Origin: CAJOLV01 sp045631885
GTDB taxonomy: Bacteria > Bacillota_I > Bacilli_A > RFN20 > CAG-826
Length of the DNA stretch: 47,715 nucleotides
Reading direction: 5' to 3'
Assembly (NCBI GenBank): GCA_045631885.1
Contig: JAZQVN010000032.1
Coordinates: forward strand, 1 to 47,715
Position 1 is the stretch's first letter. Every line of letters starts with the position of its first letter. The position numbers were made by a program, and so were the translations under genes. The notes under the pieces are model-generated. The model worked only from the letters and a program-made list of their open reading frames with translations. It was not told the DNA's origin and searched no databases. Positions 40,899 to 47,715 of this stretch are shown piece by piece.

Positions 40899-41581
40899 TA
40901 AACGCTCCTTTTCGCCAAGGCTTTTCTCGCCGCATCTTCTTCCGCGGCTTTTTTGCTCTTTCCAACACCGGTTGCTAAAACAATATCGTTAAATAAAACA
41001 TTAACGGTAAATGTTCTATCGTGAGCTGGTCCTTCTTCTTTGATTAAAACATAATGAACACTATCTCTATATTCCGCTTGCATTTCTTCTTGTAATCTTG
41101 TTTTTGCATCGGTTAATAAAGAAATATCGGTATTCTTTATATCAAGATATAAAAATTCTCTTAAATAGTTTCTTGCTACTTCAATTCCTTGATCTAAATA
41201 AATCGCACCTACTAAAGCTTCAAAAACATCTTCTAATATCTTATTGCTTTTAGCAATTTGGTCAGCGTTTAATGAATGACCAGCGCGAATATAAACTTGA
41301 AGATTAATCTTTCTAGCATAATTTGCTAAGGAGGAAGATTTGACTAAGAAACTTCTTAATTTGGACATGTTGCCTTGGTCCATTTCGGAGTGGATTTCAA
41401 AAATCATATCCGCACTAATGAAGCCTAAAACAGAATCACCAATAAATTCTAATCTCTCATAATCGTGATGCTTGGTATTCGCATCAGCGTTAAAAGATGG
41501 ATGAGTTAAAGCAAGGACATATAAGTCCATGTTTTTAGGTACTATATTGATTCTTTCTAAAAGTTCATTAATTGGGTGCAT
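40898..41581 (-). CDS. rnc: Ribonuclease III
   Basis: A 227-aa double-strand-specific RNase for rRNA and mRNA processing. The signature LERLEFIGDSVLGF contains the catalytic acidic residues; EDVFEALVGAIYLDQG provides the second group. A dsRNA-binding domain follows (TRLQEEMQAEYRDSVHY...GKSKKAAEEDAARKAL). It leads the rnc-ftsY-ylxM-ffh operon. The Bacillus fatty-acid genes normally between recG and rnc are missing. Confidence 0.96.
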   Translation of the reverse strand: MHPINELLERINIVPKNMDLYVLALTHPSFNADANTKHHDYERLEFIGDSVLGFISADMIFEIHSEMDQGNMSKLRSFLVKSSSLANYARKINLQVYIRAGHSLNADQIAKSNKILEDVFEALVGAIYLDQGIEVARNYLREFLYLDIKNTDISLLTDAKTRLQEEMQAEYRDSVHYVLIKEEGPAHDRTFTVNVLFNDIVLATGVGKSKKAAEEDAARKALAKRSV

Positions 41582-41619
41582 CTATATTAATCCTTTTTCC
41601 ACTTCAAAAATCATTTTAT

Positions 41620-41649
41620 ATTCTACCATAGTTAATTGTATCTAAACAA
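41620..41649 (-). promoter_or_regulatory. Promoter of rnc-ftsY-ylxM-ffh
   Basis: On the minus strand TTGTTT (41644-41649), an 18-nt spacer and TAGAAT (41620-41625), about 40 bases before the rnc start; AAAAAGGAT serves as ribosome-binding site. Confidence 0.6.
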
Positions 41650-41682
41650 TTTATTGTTTCTCCTAATTAAAATATAAAGAAG

Positions 41683-43683
41683 CTATCCTTTGATTAAAGG
41701 AGCTCCATCGATTTCTTTTTTGGCTTTATTTATAACCCACATATAAGACTTATTGTCTTTGTTTTTAATAATGGCTTTTGCATCATCTCTCGCCACTTCA
41801 AAGATCCTAAAGTCATCAATGATATTTAAGAATGAGAATGAAGGAATACCTGATTGTCTAATGCCTGTTAAATCGCCTGGTCCACGCAATTTCATGTCCT
41901 TTTCTGCAATCTTAAATCCATCATTAGAATCCACTAAGATAGATAGTCTTTCTTTCTCTTCTTCATCCACATCATCAACCGCTAATAAACAGGTTGCTTT
42001 TGATCCATCTCGACCAATTCTACCTCTTAATTGATGTAAGCTAGCTAAGCCGAAATTGTTCGCATCATATATAACCATTGTATTGGCTTTTTTCACATCA
42101 ATACCGACTTCAATAACTTGAGTGGAAACAAGTATTGGAGTGGTACCGTTATAGAAGTTATCAAGAGCCTCTTGTTTCTCTTCATTTTTCATTTTTCCGT
42201 GCAAAAGCCCCACTTTTGCGCCGTACTTTAAAACATATCGTGCATATAACTGTTCAACTGAATATCTTTCATCTTCACGATAATCGATCAATGGAGCGAT
42301 GATATAAACGCTCTTATTATCTTCTAAAGCTTTATCGACTGTGGCGAATATTTCTTTATCTGTTGAGCCAACTATTTTGGTTTCAACTTCTCTAGTTTTA
42401 TTTGGGAAAGTATATAAAGTGGAAATCTCTAAATCTCCATAAATAGTTAAGGCTAAAGAACGAGGAATTGGAGTGGCAGACATCATTAATAAATCGGTGT
42501 GTTCACCTTTTCCCGCTAGCATGATTCTCTGGTTCACGCCAAAGCGGTGTTGCTCATCAATAATCGCTAATCCTAAAGAAGAATAATTTAATCCTTTTGC
42601 GAATAATGCGTGCGTTCCAATGACGATATCGATATAACCTTCATTTATATCATCATAGATTTCTCTTTTATCTTTTGCGGAAGTATTACCCACTAATAAA
42701 GCAATCTTCACTTTTGTGTTAGCGAATATCTTCAAAGCGTTTTCATAATGTTGTCTTGCTAAGGCATCAGTCGGAGCCATCAAGACACCTTGATCCCCTC
42801 TTAAATAGTTCGCATATAAAGCGATAAATGAGACAACGGTTTTACCAGTTCCAACATCACCTTGAAGCAAACGATACATTAAAGAAGATTGATTCATATC
42901 TTCAATAATCTCGCTTGCGACATTTCTTTGATCTTCAGTTAAGGCAAAAGGAAGAGTTTTAATAAAGTCTTCACATATATCTAAACCGATTGGTTCTTTT
43001 TTAATCTTGGCTAACGATTTATTTTCTTCTCTAATTAATTGATTCTTAATTGAGAAAAGAAGTGCTTCTTCATATTTTAAATGACGATGAGCTTGATGGA
43101 CTTGTTCTAAATCTTTAGGGAAATGCGCCCAATTAAGCGCGGTCTCTTTATTAATTAATCGATATTTCTTTAAATAATCATAGGGAATGACGTTGAACAC
43201 TTTCCCTTGTATCTCATCTAAAGATCTTCTTACTAAATTAGAGAATAGATAATTCTGGAAATCACTTGGTAAAGAATAAACGGCTTTAATTCTTTTATCT
43301 TCCTCTATTCTTCCTTTATAAATATTAACTAAATTTATTTCATGATCTTTTTTGTTATATGAACCGATGATTGTGAATTCATCTTCCATATTTACTATCT
43401 TTCCTAAATACTGACGATTAAATGCGACCACTTTGAAATAATTACCGTTTACGGTAAGGAAATCGAAAGTATAGAGTTGTACTCTTCTCGTTCTCACAAA
43501 ACGCGGTAGAGAGGCTAATTTGCCCAAAATAACCACTCTTTGTTTGTCTTCGAGATTTCTTTCTTCGGTGAAATTGAGATTTTCATATCGACGCGGTAAA
43601 TGATTAACCACATCATAAGGAGTAAAAATCTCCATCTGGCCTAATAAATAATTTAATCTTTTTGATTTAGTCAACTTTTCCAT
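41683..43683 (-). CDS. recG: ATP-dependent DNA helicase RecG
   Basis: A 666-aa helicase that remodels stalled forks and Holliday junctions. The N-terminal wedge OB domain is followed by helicase motifs: LLQGDVGTGKTVV (Walker A), IIDEQHRFGV (motif II), MSATPIPRSLALTIYGDL (motif III), ILVSTQVIEVGIDVKKA and QLRGRIGRDG (V and VI), and the TRG-like end RDDAKAII. Gene order fakA-recG is the Bacillus one. A terminator lies between fakA and recG, so recG may have its own promoter. Confidence 0.97.
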   Translation of the reverse strand: MEKLTKSKRLNYLLGQMEIFTPYDVVNHLPRRYENLNFTEERNLEDKQRVVILGKLASLPRFVRTRRVQLYTFDFLTVNGNYFKVVAFNRQYLGKIVNMEDEFTIIGSYNKKDHEINLVNIYKGRIEEDKRIKAVYSLPSDFQNYLFSNLVRRSLDEIQGKVFNVIPYDYLKKYRLINKETALNWAHFPKDLEQVHQAHRHLKYEEALLFSIKNQLIREENKSLAKIKKEPIGLDICEDFIKTLPFALTEDQRNVASEIIEDMNQSSLMYRLLQGDVGTGKTVVSFIALYANYLRGDQGVLMAPTDALARQHYENALKIFANTKVKIALLVGNTSAKDKREIYDDINEGYIDIVIGTHALFAKGLNYSSLGLAIIDEQHRFGVNQRIMLAGKGEHTDLLMMSATPIPRSLALTIYGDLEISTLYTFPNKTREVETKIVGSTDKEIFATVDKALEDNKSVYIIAPLIDYREDERYSVEQLYARYVLKYGAKVGLLHGKMKNEEKQEALDNFYNGTTPILVSTQVIEVGIDVKKANTMVIYDANNFGLASLHQLRGRIGRDGSKATCLLAVDDVDEEEKERLSILVDSNDGFKIAEKDMKLRGPGDLTGIRQSGIPSFSFLNIIDDFRIFEVARDDAKAIIKNKDNKSYMWVINKAKKEIDGAPLIKG

Positions 43684-43700
43684 TACCTTAATTATTCTAG

Positions 43701-43732
43701 AAAAAAATAAAAAAGCAAATCATTTGATTTGC
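43701..43732 (-). terminator. Terminator of yloU-fakA
   Basis: GCAAATCA and TGATTTGC (43715-43732) form an 8-bp stem with a 2-nt gap, followed on the minus strand by TTTTTTATTTTTTT. Confidence 0.85.
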
Positions 43733-43754
43733 CTTTAAATATTTTGCTATTAGA

Positions 43755-45494
43755 TTATTCCGCACCAATGAGGAATGAATAGACAGGTTGTCCACCTTCT
43801 CTGATGTCGATATCGATATCGGAATGTTCTTCTTCTAAGAAGCTTCTGATTTCATCTCTTTCTTCTTTAGTGACATCTTCACCAGTGAGAATTGTGATTA
43901 ATGAAGTTTCTTCATCAACCATTGTATTAATTAAAGTCTTCGTGGCTTCAATCTTATTTGGAGAATCAACGACGATTTCTTTTTCAAAAATACCGATGAA
44001 ATCATCTTTTTTGACCTTTACGCCATTGATTTCACTATCTCTAATAGAGAAAGTGATTTCACCAGATTTGACATTCTTAAGCGCAGATTTCATATTCTTG
44101 AAGTTTTCTTCTGCAGTTGAATCTGGGTCAAAGTTGATGGAGCTAGTAATTCCTTGAGGAATTGTCTTAGAAGGAACGACGAATGCGTTAACTTCTTTAT
44201 CCTCGATCATATCGCAAGCTTGGCTAGCAGCCATCACGATATTGGAGTTATTTGGGAAGATGAAGATGTTCTTCGCATTAGCTTTTTTAATCGCTGCGAC
44301 AAAGTCTTCACTAGATGGGTTCATAGTTTGACCACCTTTAACGATGACTTTGACACCGATTTCTTCAAACATCGCATCAATACCAGGACCAGAAGAAACA
44401 GCGATCATCGCGAAGTCTTCTTTTGGACCTAAGTCTTCGTCTTCTTCAGGAACTTCTTCGTTACTTCCCAATTTCTTAGGAAGAATGTCTTGTTTACCAT
44501 ATGAACGGACTGGATTACCTTCCATCGCCATATTCTCTGCAGCGATAGCGCCTTGTTCCAAGGCGTGATGTTGTTCAGTCATATTCTCAATCTTAATTTT
44601 GATGAATTCACCAAATTGTTGAGCGTAGTTAAGAATGTTACCTGGATTTAATGTATGGACATGGACTTTAACCATATCTTCATCTCTAACAACAACTAAG
44701 GAGTTACCATGGCTACCAATAACCATTGTGAATCTTCTATCATTGAATGGTTTCTTCGTCGCGTCTGGACCTAATTGCATGATGAATTCAGTACAATAAC
44801 CGAATTCTTGACTTTCCATTGAAGCACCCGCGGCAATGATTGGAGCTTCTTGAGTGGATGTCGCTTGCGCTCTTTCGACCATTGTTCCGGTAAGCGCGGC
44901 TCTCATACCTTCGTAAATCTTGACTAAACCAGCACCGCCGGAGTCAATGACTCCGACCTCTTTAAGAATTGGGAGGAGTTCTGGAGTTCTCTTTAATGAT
45001 TCACGAGCTTCATTAATAAGCATATCCATTGCTTTTTCAAATGAATTAGCTTCTTTTAAGTGATCGGCTAAATACTGGCTAGATTCTCTCACGACTGTAA
45101 GGATTGTACCTTCAACTGGTTTAACGACAGCTTTATAGGCAACTTCAACACCCTTTTGCATCGCAAAAGAGAACGCGGCAACATCGGCTTCATCTTTACC
45201 TTCAAATCCTTGAGCGAAACCTCTAAAGATTTGAGATGTGATAACGCCAGAGTTACCTCTCGCACCCATTAATAAGCCACGAGCAAATGTCTTAGCAATA
45301 TCATAGATATTGGAATCACTTCTGTTTTGAATTTCTTTACTACCAGAAGTTAAAGTTAAATTCATGTTCATGCCGGTATCGCCATCTGGGACAGGGAACA
45401 CGTTTAACGCATCGATTTCTGGGTAGTGGTTGTATAAGTTATTCGCTCCTGAGATAAGCATGTTCTTCAGGATTTGACCATCGATAATTTTCAT
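43755..45494 (-). CDS. fakA: DAK2-domain protein, fatty-acid kinase ATP-binding subunit FakA-like (YloV)
   Basis: A 579-aa protein. The N-terminal DhaL/DAK2 domain has the metal- and ATP-binding motif FPVPDGDTGMNMNLT and ARGNSGVITSQIFRGF, then GVIDSGGAGLVKIYEG. The C-terminal half is the FakA-specific region (IFIFPNNSNIVMAA). In staphylococci FakA with FakB phosphorylates exogenous fatty acids for phospholipid synthesis. No fakB is visible in the window. It starts 3 bases after yloU, as in Bacillus. Scavenging of host fatty acids would fit the missing fab genes near rnc, but that is inference. Confidence 0.9.
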   Translation of the reverse strand: MKIIDGQILKNMLISGANNLYNHYPEIDALNVFPVPDGDTGMNMNLTLTSGSKEIQNRSDSNIYDIAKTFARGLLMGARGNSGVITSQIFRGFAQGFEGKDEADVAAFSFAMQKGVEVAYKAVVKPVEGTILTVVRESSQYLADHLKEANSFEKAMDMLINEARESLKRTPELLPILKEVGVIDSGGAGLVKIYEGMRAALTGTMVERAQATSTQEAPIIAAGASMESQEFGYCTEFIMQLGPDATKKPFNDRRFTMVIGSHGNSLVVVRDEDMVKVHVHTLNPGNILNYAQQFGEFIKIKIENMTEQHHALEQGAIAAENMAMEGNPVRSYGKQDILPKKLGSNEEVPEEDEDLGPKEDFAMIAVSSGPGIDAMFEEIGVKVIVKGGQTMNPSSEDFVAAIKKANAKNIFIFPNNSNIVMAASQACDMIEDKEVNAFVVPSKTIPQGITSSINFDPDSTAEENFKNMKSALKNVKSGEITFSIRDSEINGVKVKKDDFIGIFEKEIVVDSPNKIEATKTLINTMVDEETSLITILTGEDVTKEERDEIRSFLEEEHSDIDIDIREGGQPVYSFLIGAE

Positions 45495-45497
45495 ACT

Positions 45498-45821
45498 CTA
45501 TTTTTGGGAAGAGATTTCATCCGCATAAATGTTAATTTTCTTACATTTCTTTGGATACAAGCGATTCATGTAAAAACGCACAGTTTTTTGTAAGCTTCGA
45601 ATTGTTTCAGTAACCTTTACGCCTTCCATAACTGAAACATGAATGTCGAGAGAAAAAGTTCCATCTTTTTCTGCTATGACATAAATCGCGTCTTCTTCCA
45701 TTCCTTTCTTAGAAGATTCAACCGAGATAATGCTATTAACTCCATAGCAAGTTAAACTCGCCTCTTTGACATAGGAGACAATATCATTCTGGTTAAGTTT
45801 ATGTTCGTTAATTTCGTTCAT
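45498..45821 (-). CDS. yloU: Asp23/Gls24 family protein (YloU)
   Basis: A 107-aa Asp23-family protein, a small envelope-stress-associated protein found before fakA in most Firmicutes. Features: VSYVKEASLTCYGVNSI, the segment SLDIHVSVMEGVKVTETIRSL and a Lys-rich C-terminus. It has no membrane segment. The ATG has a poor ribosome-binding site (AAGGC). A strong promoter lies 35-60 bases upstream. Confidence 0.88.
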   Translation of the reverse strand: MNEINEHKLNQNDIVSYVKEASLTCYGVNSIISVESSKKGMEEDAIYVIAEKDGTFSLDIHVSVMEGVKVTETIRSLQKTVRFYMNRLYPKKCKKINIYADEISSQK

Positions 45822-45846
45822 TTTTTATAATTGCCTTATAAAAAAG

Positions 45847-45900
45847 GCTTTCTTATTCTACAAGCATTGACAATTTATGTCAATAAATCTATAAGAAAGC
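45847..45900 (-). promoter_or_regulatory. Promoter of yloU-fakA nested within a terminator-like hairpin
   Basis: On the minus strand a perfect TTGACA (45878-45883), a 17-nt spacer and TAGAAT (45855-45860). TTGACA also forms TTGACA-N5-TGTCAA, a possible operator. The whole promoter lies in the loop of GCTTTCTTAT/ATAAGAAAGC (45847-45856 and 45891-45900), whose 3' arm is followed by CCTTTTTT, so the same DNA can end the upstream transcript. Confidence 0.7.
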
Positions 45901-45947
45901 TAGTTTACAAGTGTAAAGTTTTTATTATATTGAAAATATAAAGTAGG

Positions 45948-47192
45948 TTAGTCTTTTTTATTGAAACGATTCGCTTCGTAATTGAAAATCGAAATCAAAG
46001 AATAGAATTCATTAAGGATATCGCCATGGGTAATAATCATGTGATTACCGAAATCTTCTCTTAAAATTGATAATAAATCATAGTCGGATAATTCGACATT
46101 AATTTGGGTACGACAGTAATTTTTCAAAGAAAGATTCTCTTTAATACTGCCTGTGATCGCCACTGAATTATCTAAATTATGGTTCTGGTTAATGAAGAAT
46201 TTACAAATTGTCACTTCGCCTAAAGAGACATTACCTTTAATACCAATTCCTAATCCACTTTCAAAATGTGTGGTTAAAGAATAGTCATTCGCCATATTTA
46301 AAGGTAGGGTACAATGAGCAAATAAGACTGTACTCTTCTCTTGGTTGATATAACTTGGATTAGCTTGGAAAGAACTACGTCCAGTTAAGGCTCTTAAGAC
46401 ATGCATTGTGATCATTGAAGGAACATCTCCTTCACATGTCGCGGTGATACCTTCTTCATTTAAAATGGCTAATGCAAGGCACGCAGTATTCTTATATTGG
46501 CCTAATAAATCAAAGCAGCGAACAGTCAAACCGTTTAATTTATATTTATCAATTAATCTCTTTAATGCAGAGTAAATATATAAGGCTCCATCAAGGACTT
46601 CTCTATCAGTGAATTTATCTTTGAATTCGTTTAAATGAGGGATCTTTTTGATCATCTCTTTCTTATCGATTTCTGCCATAAATTCTTCCATGGAAATATG
46701 GATTAAATTTAAACCAAAGATGTTTTTCGCGTCTTCATCACTGACTTGGCTAGATATTAACCAGCTAGATGGTTCACCCACTAAACCGAGATTATTATCT
46801 TTAATTTGATTCTTCGCATTAAGCGCGCGGGCGAATGGTTTTAATAAATTCGCGATTCTTTTTTCATCTCCCGTAAGGATTAAAGCTGGAATATCATGAA
46901 GGGAACAATATGATTTGATCTCTAAACAGGCTGGTAATGAGTTATTTTGCCCATTAGAAAGAAGAACAACAGGAATTTGAATATTATCAAATAGTTCGAC
47001 GAATTTGCTCTCAGAGCCGCCTGTTTCGATGAAATAGATATCAAAAGCAGGATTTAAAGAATCTTCCACTAAGGTGATGTCTTCATCAATGAGTTCATCA
47101 TTGATCGCTGCGATAAAATTATCGTTATTTTTGATTAATTCTTCTTCGCCGCCATTTAAAACAGTTCTAATTCTAATTAAGTTAATATCCAT
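45948..47192 (-). CDS. L-fucose/L-arabinose isomerase-like protein
   Basis: A 414-aa cytosolic protein of the L-fucose/arabinose isomerase fold. The conserved second half has LTVRCFDLL, CLALAILNEEGITATCEGDVPSMITMHVLRAL, and VLFAHCTLPL, which in relatives line the metal and substrate site (Glu and Asp of EGDVP, His of AHCT). Sequence similarity to true FucI is low, so the sugar is unknown. GGAGG precedes the ATG at good spacing. It stands alone between 5S rRNA and yloU. No sugar genes are nearby. Confidence 0.75.
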   Translation of the reverse strand: MDINLIRIRTVLNGGEEELIKNNDNFIAAINDELIDEDITLVEDSLNPAFDIYFIETGGSESKFVELFDNIQIPVVLLSNGQNNSLPACLEIKSYCSLHDIPALILTGDEKRIANLLKPFARALNAKNQIKDNNLGLVGEPSSWLISSQVSDEDAKNIFGLNLIHISMEEFMAEIDKKEMIKKIPHLNEFKDKFTDREVLDGALYIYSALKRLIDKYKLNGLTVRCFDLLGQYKNTACLALAILNEEGITATCEGDVPSMITMHVLRALTGRSSFQANPSYINQEKSTVLFAHCTLPLNMANDYSLTTHFESGLGIGIKGNVSLGEVTICKFFINQNHNLDNSVAITGSIKENLSLKNYCRTQINVELSDYDLLSILREDFGNHMIITHGDILNEFYSLISIFNYEANRFNKKD

Positions 47193-47242
47193 ATGTCGTC
47201 CTCCGATATCTATTATTATATATATTTTTATAAATAAAAAAA

Positions 47243-47351
47243 GCCCGGCGGCTCGCTATCTTGTCTCAAGGAGATATTTTCGCCACTACGGTGCTTAACT
47301 TCTGTGTTCGGGATGGGAACAGGTGTGTCCACCGCGCCATCGCCACCAGAC
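47243..47351 (-). rRNA. rrf: 5S ribosomal RNA
   Basis: On the minus strand the gene contains the universal 5S segment CCATCCCGAACACAGAAGT and closing helix GTCTGGTGGC/GCCGCCGGGC. It is followed by seven T. About 109 nt. The ends are estimated from the closing helix. Confidence 0.95.
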
Positions 47352-47473
47352 TTTTTTATAGAGAGTAAATTGTTCTCTCAAAACTGAATATTACCACATG
47401 TTTTCTTTCTTGTTAAGTTAAAACTTAAATCTTACTTTTCGATTTATATAAACTCGTTATTAAAAATCTTAGA
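47352..47473 (-). other. 23S-5S intergenic spacer
   Basis: A 120-nt AT-rich spacer. No tRNA gene is present in it. Sequences next to 23S (TAAGATTTTTAATAACG on the minus strand) would pair with the far end of the operon during rRNA processing. Confidence 0.6.
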
Positions 47474-47715
47474 AATTAAGTCGCTCGACCTATTAGTATC
47501 AGTCAGCTGAACACATCACTGTGCTTACACTTCTGACCTATCAACCCGGTAACTTTCCGGGGGTCTTACAAACATAAAGTTTGGGAAGTCTCATCTTTAG
47601 GTTGGTTTCACGCTTAGATGCTTTCAGCGTTTATCCATTCCATAGGTAGCTACCCGGCCATGCCACTGGCGTGACAACCGATATACCATTGCTATGTCCA
47701 TCCCGGTCCTCTCGT
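47474..47715 (-). rRNA. rrl: 23S ribosomal RNA, 3' part
   Basis: The minus strand contains ACGAGAGGACCGGGATGG, just after the sarcin-ricin region, and ends with ACTAATAGGTCGAGCGACTTAA, the usual 23S 3' end in Firmicutes. About 240 nt are inside the window; the rest lies beyond the right edge. Confidence 0.95.

Noticed and set aside
1..47715. Mycoplasma genetic code (TGA as Trp)
   Set aside because: Tryptophan is encoded by TGG in all genes read, and TGA acts as the cdsA stop, so the standard bacterial code applies.

Overview
The window looks like a low-GC, Gram-positive-derived chromosome of the Bacilli/Mollicutes kind, probably an uncultured host-associated lineage near Acholeplasma, RF39 or Erysipelotrichia. 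The reasons are the PolC-type DNA polymerase, AGGAGG ribosome-binding sites, TGA used as a stop (for example cdsA), UUCG- and U-tract terminators, a BspA-like lipoprotein, and a housekeeping gene order matching the Bacillus yloU-to-polC region. The species cannot be named from the sequence.

Region 1 (1-10.3 kb) is accessory DNA: a large leucine-rich-repeat lipoprotein, a DinJ/YafQ-type toxin-antitoxin pair, a three-gene surface-protein locus, a tyrosine recombinase, a Nudix hydrolase, a BrnT/BrnA toxin-antitoxin pair, a possible structured RNA, two decayed gene remnants and a TfoX-like protein, ending beside a tRNA-Leu gene. The main discovery candidate lies at 4.5-8.3 kb. One complete secreted-protein gene (5415-6224, minus strand) has a leader and signal peptide. 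On each side lies an opposite-facing ORF lacking both. All three share a short DNA element (core GGTCTCAACA) in the same reading frame at the end of the signal peptide. The elements are inverted relative to the complete gene, so inversion at either pair would splice a different body onto the same promoter and signal peptide. A tyrosine recombinase gene adjoins. This layout resembles mycoplasma vsa/vpma phase-variation loci, but switching itself is an inference.

Region 2 (10.3-16.2 kb) carries tRNA-Leu(CAA), an MFS transporter translationally coupled to a GH2 glycosidase, a GNAT acetyltransferase, tRNA-Arg(CCG) with several abnormal positions, tRNA-Leu(CAG), a cation:proton antiporter with a small possible regulator, and tRNA-Pro(CGG).

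Region 3 (16.2-47.2 kb) is the conserved housekeeping block. On the minus strand, in transcription order from the right: yloU-fakA-recG, rnc-ftsY-ylxM-ffh, rplS, lepB-rbgA-rnhB-dprA, topA-xerC, rpsB-tsf-pyrH-frr, uppS-cdsA-dxr-rseP-polC. The rpsP-khpA-rimM-trmD group is flipped to the plus strand between ffh and rplS, with a double-GNAT gene next to it. A fucose-isomerase-like gene, 5S rRNA and the 3' end of 23S rRNA close the window; the rRNA operon reads in from beyond the right edge.

Coordinates and motifs were read by eye. No database search or folding calculation was run; family names come from recognised motifs.
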